The notes beneath the pieces were generated by a model. The model saw nothing but the letters and a program-made list of their open reading frames with translations, had not been told where the DNA came from and did not search any database. The position numbers were made by a program, and so were the translations under genes. A DNA stretch of 52,205 bases from Nocardia carnea (GTDB lineage Bacteria > Actinomycetota > Actinomycetes > Mycobacteriales > Mycobacteriaceae): positions 1 through 52,205 of the forward strand of contig NZ_JARWNW010000088.1 of the NCBI RefSeq assembly GCF_029868325.1, read 5' to 3'. Positions 32,687 to 40,933 of this stretch are shown in pieces (positions within the stretch are counted from its first letter, which is position 1; the number at the start of each line of letters is the position of its first letter).

Positions 32687-34099
32687 CTATCGCCCCTGCC
32701 GGGACAATGCGCGGGCGATGACACGCACGCCCTCGGGGAACGCACCCGGATTCGGGCCGGAGTAGTTGAGCCGCAGATAGGCACCCGTCGGTTCGGCGGG
32801 AAACCACTCGTCCCCGGGCGCGATGACCACCCCGTCGTCCTCACAATCGCGAACGAGCCGCGCCACATCGGTGGGATCGGATAAACGCACCCACAGGTGC
32901 AGCCCGCCGCGTGGCACCACATCCAGGCGGGCTTCCGGCAGGTGCTCGCGCAGCGCGGCGATCAACAGATCACGCCGGGTGGCCAGCCGGCGCCCCAGCC
33001 CGCGGGTATGGGTACGCCAGCCCGGCTGGGTCACCACATCGAGGGCCACGGCCTGAAGCAGACCACTCACATACATCGACTCCGCCTGGGCGTCCGCCAG
33101 GATCCGTTCCCGGGCCGGGCCCCGGGCGACGACAGCGGCGATCCGGACCGACGGCGAGACACTCTTGGTCAGCGACCGCAGATACACCACATGGCCGGCG
33201 TCGTCGCGGGTGGCCAGCGGGATGGGGACGGTATCGATACCGAAATCGTGCGCCCAGTCGTCCTCGATCAGGAACGCTCCGTGTGCGCGCACCACATCGA
33301 GCACCCCGGCCGCCCGTTCCGGTTTCCATTGCGCGCCGGTCGGATTGGCAAAATGCGGCTGGGCGTAGAAGGCGCGAGCACCGGTCCGCTCGAATGCCCG
33401 GGCCAGATCCTCGGGGCGTGGACCGTCGGCACTGCTCGGGACGGGGACCACCTGCACCCCGGCCCGGTTGGCCGCCAGAATCGCACCCCAATAGGTGGGT
33501 GATTCCACCAGCAGCGGCCGGCCGGGTCCGACCAGCGCCTGGAAGGCCGTGCCGAGCCCGCTCTGACTCCCCGGGAAGATGACGACATCACTCGGGGCCG
33601 GCGCCATCACACCGGCGGGGGTCACCGCCGCCAGTTCGGTCGCGAACCACGCCTGCAGGTCCGGGAGGCCGCTACTGGGCGGGCGGTTGACCGTGGCGTC
33701 GCCGCGGGCGGCGCGGGCGAAGGCGCCGCGGACCAGCCGTTCGGGCAGCAGTTCCCGGTCCGGATAGCCGGAGTGCAGGGCTATCCGGTCATTGGCGACC
33801 GTCTGCAGCGCGGTGAACCAGCGGGCGGAGCGATTACGCGGTGTGCCCAGTGCCGCGGTCTGCCACCCGTAGTCGTGCGGGCGGGTGTCGCGCACCGTAC
33901 GTACGAAAGTCCCCACGCCGGGGCGGCTTTCGACCAATCCCTGCGTGGTGAGGATGCGCAGCGCCTTCTGCACCGTGACCGGACTTGCGGAATACCGGGT
34001 CACCAACGCGCGGGTGGACGGCAACTGCGCACCGGGCGGGGCCTCGGCTATCCACTCGCGAAGCTCCGCCGCAATACGCGAGCTGCTATCGTCAGACAT
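32687..34099 (-). CDS. MocR-type GntR/aminotransferase regulator
   Basis: A 470-residue fusion of a GntR winged helix (residues ~10-75, with SASPVTVQKALRILTTQGLV) and a fold-type I aminotransferase domain. The PLP-binding lysine is in YLRSLTKSVSPSVRIA; IFPGSQSGLGTAFQALV and YAQPHFANPTGAQW are also typical. MocR proteins use PLP or a PLP adduct as effector and usually control the divergent gene. The divergent gene here is an EamA exporter. The ATG at 34099 is only 5 nt from a TATGTT box, so it is probably leaderless. It overlaps the EamA start codon on the other strand. Confidence 0.92.
   Translation of the reverse strand: MSDDSSSRIAAELREWIAEAPPGAQLPSTRALVTRYSASPVTVQKALRILTTQGLVESRPGVGTFVRTVRDTRPHDYGWQTAALGTPRNRSARWFTALQTVANDRIALHSGYPDRELLPERLVRGAFARAARGDATVNRPPSSGLPDLQAWFATELAAVTPAGVMAPAPSDVVIFPGSQSGLGTAFQALVGPGRPLLVESPTYWGAILAANRAGVQVVPVPSSADGPRPEDLARAFERTGARAFYAQPHFANPTGAQWKPERAAGVLDVVRAHGAFLIEDDWAHDFGIDTVPIPLATRDDAGHVVYLRSLTKSVSPSVRIAAVVARGPARERILADAQAESMYVSGLLQAVALDVVTQPGWRTHTRGLGRRLATRRDLLIAALREHLPEARLDVVPRGGLHLWVRLSDPTDVARLVRDCEDDGVVIAPGDEWFPAEPTGAYLRLNYSGPNPGAFPEGVRVIARALSRQGR
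34087..34092 (+). promoter_or_regulatory. -10 box of EamA gene, inside mocR
   Basis: TATCGT is followed by 5 nt and the EamA ATG at 34098. It lies within the mocR coding region, so the two divergent promoters occupy overlapping DNA. Confidence 0.5.
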
Positions 34100-35117
34100 G
34101 AGAGAACATAGTAGCGCTACTACCCGGACGGCAGAACCGCTACCGTCCCGATATACGGGCCCGGCGTGGGGCCTGCTGGGCATCCTGGCCTTCTCGTTCA
34201 CCGTGCCACTCACCAAGATCGCCGTTGCCGACGACGGTTTCACCGCACTTTTCGTGGCCGCCGGACGCGCGGTCGTGGCGGGATTGCTCGCGGGAGGCGC
34301 GCTGGCGTTCACCGGACAACGGTGCCCACAGGGCAGGCAGTGGATCCGGCTGGGTGTCGTCGCCGGTGGTGTCGTCGCCGGATTCCCGCTACTGACATCC
34401 TTCGCGCTCACCGAAGCGTCGGCAGGCCACAGCGCCGTCGTGATCGCACTACTGCCCGCGGCGACCGCGGTACTGGCTGTACTCCGCGGCCATGAGCGGC
34501 CACCACGGGCCTTCTGGCTCACCGCGGCCGCCGGTGCAGTGGCGGCGCTGATATTCGCCGGGTTCCGCGGCGGCGGTTTCGGCGGTCCACACTGGTCGGA
34601 TCTGCTTCTGCTGGGCGCGGTCGTCGCGGCGGCCTGCGGTTATGCCGAAGGCGGGCTATTGGCCCGGGAACTGGGCGCCTGGCAGACCATTTCGTGGGCG
34701 CTGGTGCTGTCGGCTCCGGTGATGGTCGTACTCACGGGGATCTCCGTGGCCCAGCAGCCTCCGGCGGGTTCAGCGGCGCAGTGGGGCGCCTTCGCCTACC
34801 TCGGCGTGGTGAGCATGTACCTGGGCTTCCTGCCCTGGTACCGCGGCCTGGCGATCGGGCCGATGACCCAGGTCAGTCAGGTTCAACTCGCGCAGCCCGT
34901 ATTCACGCTCTGCTGGGCGGCATTGATCCTGAACGAGGAGCTGACCTGGGCCACCGCGCTCGGTGCGGCGGCGGTGATCGGTTGCGCCGCAAGCGCGGTA
35001 CGAACTCGCCTGCGCCGGCCGCTGGTCCCCGATGCGCCACGCGGCGAGCGCCGGGCAGGCATCCCACGCGCGGAATCCACCGAGCAACCACAGACGGCCC
35101 GCACGCCGATTCGGTGA
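34098..35117 (+). CDS. EamA/DMT-family exporter
   Basis: A 339-residue drug/metabolite transporter with two EamA repeats and ten predicted membrane helices (GLLGILAFSFTVPLTKIAV at the first, GFPLLTSFALTEASAGHSAVV in the first repeat, MYLGFLPWYRGLAIG and QLAQPVFTLCWAALI in the second). The ~45-residue C-terminal tail is charged and cytosolic. EamA proteins export amino acids or other small metabolites. The ATG at 34098 overlaps the divergent mocR ATG. A TATCGT box is 5 nt upstream and no ribosome-binding site exists, so the mRNA is probably leaderless. MocR control and a PLP-related, amino-acid or amine substrate are inferred. Confidence 0.9.
   Translation: MREHSSATTRTAEPLPSRYTGPAWGLLGILAFSFTVPLTKIAVADDGFTALFVAAGRAVVAGLLAGGALAFTGQRCPQGRQWIRLGVVAGGVVAGFPLLTSFALTEASAGHSAVVIALLPAATAVLAVLRGHERPPRAFWLTAAAGAVAALIFAGFRGGGFGGPHWSDLLLLGAVVAAACGYAEGGLLARELGAWQTISWALVLSAPVMVVLTGISVAQQPPAGSAAQWGAFAYLGVVSMYLGFLPWYRGLAIGPMTQVSQVQLAQPVFTLCWAALILNEELTWATALGAAAVIGCAASAVRTRLRRPLVPDAPRGERRAGIPRAESTEQPQTARTPIR
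34105..34110 (-). promoter_or_regulatory. -10 box of mocR, inside EamA gene
   Basis: Minus-strand TATGTT is followed by 5 nt and the mocR ATG at 34099. It overlaps the 14-bp palindrome by 2 bp, which would allow direct autorepression. Confidence 0.5.
34109..34122. promoter_or_regulatory. 14-bp palindromic MocR operator
   Basis: TAGTAGCGCTACTA is a perfect 14-bp palindrome. It begins 10 bp from the mocR start and lies at +12 to +25 of the EamA transcript. It is the obvious binding site for the MocR protein. Confidence 0.7.
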
Positions 35118-35228
35118 TCGGCGCGGGACAGGACCGACGGCGCCGCACCGGCAGGCCGTTTCGACGAGCCCGAGGGACGTCTACAGCGGGATCTGCCGGT
35201 TATGCAGCTCCCTGCGCACGGGTTCCGC

Positions 35229-35675
35229 TCAGGGATAGACGAGTTCGCGATAGGTGTCGAGGATCTTCTGGACCGAGGAGGTGACCGACAGATCGCCACT
35301 GTTGAGGGGTGCCCAGACATAGCTCGCGTGCGCGCTCAGCACCACGGGGCCCGGCGATTCGACCTCGACCGCGAAATGCAAGCGCCGCACCGGTTTACCG
35401 GCGGGCGAAAGGTAGTCGAAGTCGCCGACGTGGTGGCGGATATCGGTGACCGCGAGCCCGGTCTCCTCCTGTACACCGCGGATCAGGGCGCCGGTCACCG
35501 ATTCACCGGGCTCCACAGTGGCCCCGGGCAGTTTGCGGGTGGGACGAATCGGCCCGGTGCTGGGCAGTTCCAGCAACAGCACCTCACCACCGCGATCGAT
35601 GATTGCGCCGACCCGCAGCCCGACCCCGTCTCGTTCACCGCGTGGCAGGGTTTCGTCGAACATCGATACCGACAT
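35229..35675 (-). CDS. NUDIX hydrolase
   Basis: A 148-residue Nudix-fold protein. The Nudix box region reads GATVEPGESVTGALIRGVQ followed by EETGL. It departs slightly from the consensus GX5EX7REUXEEXGU: the first Gly is shifted and the RE pair is RG, although the metal-binding EE is intact. Substrates would be a nucleoside diphosphate linked to another group; some degenerate members are regulators or inactive. The ATG at 35675 has only a weak upstream site. It stands alone, convergent with the EamA gene (111 bp gap). Function unassigned. Confidence 0.83.
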   Translation of the reverse strand: MSVSMFDETLPRGERDGVGLRVGAIIDRGGEVLLLELPSTGPIRPTRKLPGATVEPGESVTGALIRGVQEETGLAVTDIRHHVGDFDYLSPAGKPVRRLHFAVEVESPGPVVLSAHASYVWAPLNSGDLSVTSSVQKILDTYRELVYP

Positions 35676-36168
35676 GGGTGGTCTCACCAACCTTCGATCC
35701 GGCGGGGCTCGCCTGATACACGCCTCGGCGAGCAATTCGATATTACCGTGTTGTGACCTCCGGATAACACAGGTTGACAGGACCTCGACGCGTCCGGGTT
35801 CTCCCCGAAGGGCGTAACCAGGACGTTTAACACAGAATTCACCCGCCTCCGGCCCCGGCCGTTCTCCGAATCGAAGATGGTTGCCGGACAAGCACTTCGA
35901 GACGCGGCGCCCCGCCCCCAACGGTTGCACCCGATGCCCTCGCCCCAAGCCGGCGGCCGCACGCGATTCGGCGATCCACTCGGCACAAAATGTGACACAC
36001 GCCGCTTTTGAACCACGATTCCCGGCCGCTGTGATGGATGCCACCGAACTCGCACCCGGCCGCGGCTGCGCCGACATCCAAGGGCGGCGAGACACTCGAA
36101 CGGAAACCTTATTCTCATATTCCAGAGTATTCGTTCCGCATATTGCAAATAGACCCTAAGCTGAGCAG
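35676..36168. other. Gene-free stretch with divergent promoters
   Basis: This 493-bp interval lies between the NUDIX start and the DapB-like start. It contains a TTGACA hexamer near 35773 and an AT-rich run just before 36169 (about 36105-36160). Several open frames cross it but none has a ribosome-binding site or a recognisable product. The region is probably promoter DNA for both genes. Confidence 0.55.
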
Positions 36169-37236
36169 ATGCCCAAGGATCGTCGGTATCGGGTCGTCCA
36201 GTGGACGACCGGCAATGTCGGGAAGAGTTCGGTTCGCGCCGTCGTCGCGAACCCGACCCTGGAACTCGTCGGCTGTTATGCGTGGTCACCGGACAAGGTG
36301 GGCCGCGATATCGGCGAACTGTGCGGGATCGGTCCCGTCGGAATCACGGCCACCGACGATATCGCCGCCCTGCTGGCATCGAAACCGGATTGCGTGGTCT
36401 ACAACCCGATGTGGATCGACGTCGACGAACTGGTCCGGATCCTGGAGGCCGGGGTGGACGTGGTGTCGTCCGCGTCGTTCATCACCGGACACCGCCAGGG
36501 GCAGGGCCGCGACCGTATCGCCGAGGCCTGCCGGCGCGGCGGCGCGACCATGTTCGGCTCCGGGATCAGCCCTGGTTTCGTCAACCTGCTGGCCATCGTC
36601 TCGGCCGGTATCTGCGACCGAGTCGACAAAGTGACCGTCACCGAGGCGGCGGACACCACTTTCTACGATTCCCCGGCGACCGAACGCCCGGTGGGATTCG
36701 GTCAGCCGATCGACCATCCCGATCTGCAGGCGATGACCGCCGAGGGCACCGGGGTGTTCGGTGAGGCGGTACGGCTCATCGCCGACGCCCTGGGGGTCGA
36801 ACTCGACGACGTACGCTGCGACGCCGAATACGCCCGGACCACTACCGATCTCGATCTCGGCTCGTGGACCATCCCGGCCGGCTGCGTGGCCGGCGTGTTC
36901 GCGAGCTGGAAAGGTATCGTCGCCGGCCGGACCCTGGTGGAGCTCACCGTGCGGTGGCGCAAAGGACAGAGCCTGGAACCGGATTGGAAGATCGATCAGG
37001 ACGGCTGGGTGCTGCAGGTGGACGGGCGCCCGACGGTGAAGAACGTGGTGAGTTTCCTGCCGCCACCGGATTTCCAGGCCGAGACGATCGCGGATTTCAT
37101 GACACTCGGGCACATCATGACCGCGATGCCGGTGATCAACGCGATCCCGGCCGTCGTTGCGGCACCGCCGGGCATCGTCACCTACAACGATCTACCGCTG
37201 ATCCAGCCCCGCGGAGTCGTACCCGGCGTTACGTAG
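36169..37236 (+). CDS. DapB-like NAD(P)-dependent dehydrogenase
   Basis: A 355-residue protein. Its N-terminal ~130 residues are a Rossmann domain of the dihydrodipicolinate-reductase type (RYRVVQWTTGNVGKSSVRAV, GCYAWSPDKVGRDIGELC, DCVVYNPMWIDVDELVRIL). The C-terminal part lacks the DapB catalytic SGG.. and His motifs. Related proteins include 2,4-diaminopentanoate dehydrogenase and many mycobacterial paralogues of unknown substrate, so a lysine-pathway role is unlikely. No strong ribosome-binding site is seen; AT-rich promoter DNA precedes the ATG. The convergent MarR gene lies 33 bp beyond its stop and may control it. Confidence 0.87.
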   Translation: MPKDRRYRVVQWTTGNVGKSSVRAVVANPTLELVGCYAWSPDKVGRDIGELCGIGPVGITATDDIAALLASKPDCVVYNPMWIDVDELVRILEAGVDVVSSASFITGHRQGQGRDRIAEACRRGGATMFGSGISPGFVNLLAIVSAGICDRVDKVTVTEAADTTFYDSPATERPVGFGQPIDHPDLQAMTAEGTGVFGEAVRLIADALGVELDDVRCDAEYARTTTDLDLGSWTIPAGCVAGVFASWKGIVAGRTLVELTVRWRKGQSLEPDWKIDQDGWVLQVDGRPTVKNVVSFLPPPDFQAETIADFMTLGHIMTAMPVINAIPAVVAAPPGIVTYNDLPLIQPRGVVPGVT

Positions 37237-37269
37237 CCCCACCCACGGCCCGGCAACCGCCGTCGATCT

Positions 37270-37734
37270 TCATGCCGGATCCCGATCCTCGTGCAGCACC
37301 CGGTCGAGGGCTTCGAGCGCGTCGGCGGCGGAGTACAGCGCGTCGACCTGATCGTCGTCGAGCCGCGTCATCGCCTGCTGGACAGTGCCCGACCACACGG
37401 TATGGATGGTCTGCCGGGCATCGAAGGCGTTCTCGGTCGGCGCCAGCCGGATCACCCGGCGGTCGTCCGGGTCCACCGACCGCGCGACCAGCCCGCGGCC
37501 GACCAGGCTACGCACCGCGGCGCTCACATTGCTCTGCCGCATACCGAGTTGTTTCGACAGTTCGGTGACGGTGATACCGGGTGCGGCCAGGATCTGTTTG
37601 AGCACCGCGAGTTCGGTGGTGGGCAGCGGCAGTACGCCCGCGACTTCCGGCACCAGCCGGTGCACCGTCCAGGCCAGATCACGCAGGACCGTGGGCAGGT
37701 CGCGGCCGTCCTGGGCGCGACGTTCGGAGTTCAT
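37270..37734 (-). CDS. MarR-family regulator
   Basis: A 154-residue winged-helix protein. The recognition region GITVTELSKQLGMRQSNVSA is followed by the wing VARSVDPDDRRVIRLAPT, the DxRxxxLxxT hallmark of MarR proteins. It would bind DNA as a dimer and respond to an aromatic or other small ligand. The ATG at 37734 is used; an in-frame GTG at 37743 is an alternative. Its promoter is an unusually AT-rich run at about 37756-37782 (ACATATATATTTTTTCAT), the most AT-rich stretch nearby. The DapB-like gene convergent with it is the nearest possible target. Confidence 0.88.
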   Translation of the reverse strand: MNSERRAQDGRDLPTVLRDLAWTVHRLVPEVAGVLPLPTTELAVLKQILAAPGITVTELSKQLGMRQSNVSAAVRSLVGRGLVARSVDPDDRRVIRLAPTENAFDARQTIHTVWSGTVQQAMTRLDDDQVDALYSAADALEALDRVLHEDRDPA

Positions 37735-38137
37735 GACACCCACGATATCGCATCTTTTGACATATATATTTTTTCATAACTATGGCGCCCGTTCCCTCGC
37801 GGCGGCGGTGCTCGCCTTGGTGTTCTTCACCCGCGCGAACACCGAACCAGGGCTATCACAGCGGATACACCGAAGGCCTCGGCTCCCGAACCAGTTTGTC
37901 CAGCAGAGTCTTTCCCTCTCGATCCGGCGCCGAGCCGGGCCGCCGGGCGCGTTCCCGCCTACGGGATCTGCGCCGTACCGGCTATTATGCGCACAGTGAC
38001 TCGAGGCCGTAACAAGAACTCGGCCGAGTGGCACCGGTCCGTCGCACCATGGGCGGTCCGTAGCGCAGCGCAGGGGTTTCCCGGACGCGGCCGAGGACGA
38101 TACGGCCGGGGCGGGTTTCGAGCGCAGAGGGGACGAG
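37735..38137. other. Gene-free stretch
   Basis: This 403-bp interval lies between the divergent MarR and methyltransferase starts. The left end is AT-rich (37756-37782) and should hold the MarR promoter and operator. The remainder is of average GC and contains no frame with a recognisable product. A ribosome-binding site (GAGGGGACGAG) for the methyltransferase ends it. Confidence 0.55.
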
Positions 38138-38947
38138 ATGGACAGGCCGGCCTGGGCACCCGAGGGTGTGGACATGATGCAGCCGAGCCCGGCGCGGATG
38201 TACGACGCGCTGCTGGGTGGTTCGCACAACTTCGAAGTCGATCGGCTCGCCGCGCAACGCGGTAGCCGGCTGGTACCGGATCTGCCCCGGCTGGCGCTGA
38301 GCAACCGCGCGTTCCTGCGGCGGGCCGTGCGCTTTCTGATCGATGCGGGTATCACCCAGTTCCTCGATATCGGTTCGGGTATCCCGACCGCCGGTAATGT
38401 GCACGAGATCGTCCGGGAGTGCGATCCCGGGGCACGGGTGCTCTACGTGGATATCGATCCGGTGGCCGTGGCCCATTCGCGGGCGATCCTGGTGGGCGAG
38501 CCGAATTACGGCGCCATCGAAGCCGATCTGCGGGAACCCGCCGAACTGCTGGCGCGGGTCCGCGACACCGGAGTGATCGATCCGGAACAACCGGTCGGGA
38601 TCCTGCTCATCGCGGTACTGCATCTACTCGCCGACGACGATCTGCCCGCGGCGAAGGTGGCCGCGCTCCGGCAGGCGGTGCCCGCCGGAAGTCATGTCGC
38701 CATCTCACATCTGACCTCCGCGCTGCGGCCCGACGATGCGGCCGCCCTGCACAAATCCTCACAGCACGGTAACCAGGTGGGGATCCAATTCCGTTCGCGC
38801 GCCGCCATCACCGAAATGTTCGACGGCTGGGAACTCGTGGAACCCGGTGTGGTCGAACTGCCGATGTGGCGGCCGGAATCGGAGCGCGATCGGCACGAGG
38901 CCCCGGGCCGGTCGCTGGGCTTGGCCGGTGTGGGGTGCAAGTCCTGA
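38138..38947 (+). CDS. DUF574 SAM-dependent methyltransferase
   Basis: A 269-residue member of the S-adenosylmethionine methyltransferase family DUF574 (PF04672), which is expanded in actinobacteria. The start PSPARMYDALLGGSHNFEVD is the family signature. The SAM loop is FLDIGSGIPTAGNVHE, followed by the acidic strand end VLYVDIDPVAVAHS. The C-terminal half has LLIAVLHLLADDD and SHLTSALRP. Targets of these enzymes are largely unknown. GAGGGG lies upstream of the ATG. The diguanylate cyclase gene starts 28 bp later on the same strand, so the two are probably co-transcribed. Confidence 0.9.
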   Translation: MDRPAWAPEGVDMMQPSPARMYDALLGGSHNFEVDRLAAQRGSRLVPDLPRLALSNRAFLRRAVRFLIDAGITQFLDIGSGIPTAGNVHEIVRECDPGARVLYVDIDPVAVAHSRAILVGEPNYGAIEADLREPAELLARVRDTGVIDPEQPVGILLIAVLHLLADDDLPAAKVAALRQAVPAGSHVAISHLTSALRPDDAAALHKSSQHGNQVGIQFRSRAAITEMFDGWELVEPGVVELPMWRPESERDRHEAPGRSLGLAGVGCKS

Positions 38948-38975
38948 CCCGGGCGGTACTGCGCAGGAGAAACGG

Positions 38976-40244
38976 GTGACCGCGCGGGAACTCGCGGTCT
39001 GCTGGGCCGACGTGCTCGACGGCGCGGTGGCGCCGACCCTGACGCGGGATCGTATCGAGGAACTGCTGACCGAACAGGTCGAACAGTTGCTCGCTGCCCT
39101 GCGCGGCACCATCGGGCCGGAGGCCGGGAAGTACGCGGCCGAGGCATTGGTCACGGCGAACTACCGCGACCCCGCGGTGACCGGCCGGACGATCCCGCTG
39201 ATCTGCGCGGATATGGCCCGGTACGTCCAGGCCACGGATCCGGTTGCCGGGGACGCGGTCCACGACCGCGCGCTGCTCGTGGCCGCCGAGTTCGCGACCG
39301 GGTTCACGGCGGCACTGCGTTCGGTGGCATTGTCGGAGCAGGAGGCCACGCTCGCCGCGGCGCTGGCGGCCGCCCAGGACGCCGAGCGGCGACGCGAACT
39401 GTCCGAAGCGCGTTTCGAGGCGGTGTTCGCGGGCGCCTCGGTGGGAATCGGGACGGTCGACACCCACGGGCGGGTTCTCGAAGCGAATGCGGCATTCGCC
39501 GACATGCTCGGTATCGCTGTGGAAGAGATGCCGGGCAGTCCGGTGGCCGATGTGGTGGGTCACGCCAATATCGGTGACGCCTACCAGCGGATGACCCAGC
39601 TGCTGGCGGGCAGTATCGACCGATTCCGGCTGGAACTAGACCATCCGCGCCCGGACGGGACGTCCACGGGTATCGATCTGTCGATGTCGGCCGTGCGCGA
39701 TCACAGTGGTCAGGTCCGTTTCCTGATCGGTGTGGCGGTCGATGTCACCGAACGCCGGGAACTCGCCGCCCGCCTCTGGTACGACGCCAATCACGACGAA
39801 CTCACGGGCCTGCCCAACCGGGGCCATTTCTTCGACCGGCTGGCCGTGGCGACGCCACCGATCGGGATGGTCTATCTGGATCTGAACGGGTTCAAGGAGG
39901 TCAACGACCGCTGGGGGCATACCGTCGGCGACGAGGTGCTGCGGATAGTCGGCGCCCGCCTGCGGCAAACCGTGACGGCGGCCGGTGGGCTGGCGGCACG
40001 TCTGGGCGGTGACGAATTCATCGCCGTACTCGAGCGGTGCACCGGTACGGCCGAATTGGCCATGCTCAGCGCGGATGTGCAGACCGCTCTCACCGTGCCG
40101 ATGGAGATCCGTGAGCGGACGATCAGTATCGGCGCGAGTATCGGCACGGTGTATCTCGAGGACGCTCCGACCGCGATCGACGAGGCGATGCAGGCCGCGG
40201 ATACCGCCATGTACCGCAACAAGGTCCCGCGTACCCGTTCCTGA
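38976..40244 (+). CDS. PAS-GGDEF diguanylate cyclase
   Basis: A 422-residue cytosolic signalling enzyme. An N-terminal helical region (~1-130) precedes a PAS domain (~140-250, RFEAVFAGASVGIGTVDTHG and VDVTERRELAARL) and a GGDEF domain (~262-420) that makes cyclic di-GMP from GTP. The active-site motif GGDEF is intact at 344-348, with DHDELTGLPNR-type (NHDELTGLPNRGHF) and YLDLNGFKEVND segments. No RxxD inhibition site precedes GGDEF, so product inhibition is not expected. GTG at 38976 has AGGAG 6 nt upstream. No EAL domain. It lies 28 bp after the DUF574 methyltransferase gene. Confidence 0.93.
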   Translation: MTARELAVCWADVLDGAVAPTLTRDRIEELLTEQVEQLLAALRGTIGPEAGKYAAEALVTANYRDPAVTGRTIPLICADMARYVQATDPVAGDAVHDRALLVAAEFATGFTAALRSVALSEQEATLAAALAAAQDAERRRELSEARFEAVFAGASVGIGTVDTHGRVLEANAAFADMLGIAVEEMPGSPVADVVGHANIGDAYQRMTQLLAGSIDRFRLELDHPRPDGTSTGIDLSMSAVRDHSGQVRFLIGVAVDVTERRELAARLWYDANHDELTGLPNRGHFFDRLAVATPPIGMVYLDLNGFKEVNDRWGHTVGDEVLRIVGARLRQTVTAAGGLAARLGGDEFIAVLERCTGTAELAMLSADVQTALTVPMEIRERTISIGASIGTVYLEDAPTAIDEAMQAADTAMYRNKVPRTRS

Positions 40245-40272
40245 CCGGCATCGTCGCCGCGGGATGCAAGCG

Positions 40273-40301
40273 TTGACTTTTTATGAAGACCGGTCTACTT
40301 T
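40273..40301 (+). promoter_or_regulatory. Promoter of LmrA-type TetR gene
   Basis: A -35 TTGACT at 40273-40278 is followed by 17 nt and the -10 TACTTT at 40296-40301, which lies 6 nt before the ATG at 40308. The operator AGACCGGTCT sits in the spacer against the -10. The transcript should be leaderless. Confidence 0.65.
40286..40297. promoter_or_regulatory. Operator AAGACCGGTCTA (autoregulation)
   Basis: Contains the perfect 10-bp palindrome AGACCGGTCT, overlapping the -10 of the tetR gene. It matches the operator at 40909 (TAGACCAGTCTA) at ten of twelve positions. The shared form TAGACCRGTCTA resembles the site known for LmrA/YxaF-type TetR repressors. Confidence 0.75.
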
Positions 40302-40307
40302 TCAGGC

Positions 40308-40862
40308 ATGGGTGCCAAAGGAGCCGAAACCAGGCAGCGGATGATCGAGGCGACCCGGTCGTCGATCGAACGCCGCGGCTATTTCGGCACCGGCCTCAAC
40401 CAGATACTGGCGGACAGCGATACGCCGCGCGGTTCCCTGTACTTCCATTTCCCGGGCGGTAAGGACGAACTCGTCGCCGTCGCCGTCACCCAGACCTCCG
40501 GCGTCATCGATACCGCGCTCGCGGAGGCCGATCTCACCGACCCGGCCGGCGCGGTCACCGCGCTGATCACCCTGCTCGGCGATCGGCTCGAGGCATCCGG
40601 CTGGGAATGCGGCTGTCCCGTCGCCACCGTCGCCCTGGAGGTCTCCGGCGCGAACGACACCGTCCAGCGCGCCTGCGCCGAGGTCTACGGGCGGTGGACG
40701 GAGGCCTTGCGAATCAGCCTCCGAACGGCCGGTTACGACAATGCCGACGATCTGGCCGTTTCCCTGCTGGCGCTGATCGAGGGCGCGCTACTGCTCGCAC
40801 AGACACATCGCGACCGCGAGCCACTGGAACGGGCCGCGCGCGTCGCCCGCACCCTGCTCTAG
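40308..40862 (+). CDS. LmrA/YxaF-type TetR regulator
   Basis: A 184-residue TetR protein. The helix-turn-helix FGTGLNQILADSDTPRGSLY is near residues 26-45. A C-terminal domain with the segment GWECGCPVATVALEVSGAND is typical of the LmrA/YxaF branch, whose members sense flavonoids or other aromatics and control detoxification genes. It starts 6 nt after a -10 box and lacks a ribosome-binding site (leaderless). An operator lies on its own promoter and another in front of the downstream SDR-hydrolase fusion, 71 bp after its stop. Both genes are therefore very likely under its control. Confidence 0.9.
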   Translation: MGAKGAETRQRMIEATRSSIERRGYFGTGLNQILADSDTPRGSLYFHFPGGKDELVAVAVTQTSGVIDTALAEADLTDPAGAVTALITLLGDRLEASGWECGCPVATVALEVSGANDTVQRACAEVYGRWTEALRISLRTAGYDNADDLAVSLLALIEGALLLAQTHRDREPLERAARVARTLL

Positions 40863-40908
40863 ATCCCCCGACAACTCACACCGCGCGCTTACCTACCCAC
40901 AAAATATG

Positions 40909-40920
40909 TAGACCAGTCTA
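40909..40920. promoter_or_regulatory. Operator TAGACCAGTCTA before SDR-hydrolase gene
   Basis: TAGAC and GTCTA arms around CA, lying immediately upstream of the -10-like TAGGAT at 40923 and 14 bp before the ATG at 40934. It is the second copy of the TetR operator at 40286. Confidence 0.75.
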
Positions 40921-40922
40921 GT

Positions 40923-40928
40923 TAGGAT
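40923..40928 (+). promoter_or_regulatory. -10 box of SDR-hydrolase fusion gene
   Basis: TAGGAT is followed by 5 nt and the ATG at 40934. It abuts the TetR operator, so repressor binding would block it. Confidence 0.5.
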
Positions 40929-40933
40929 TCGTT

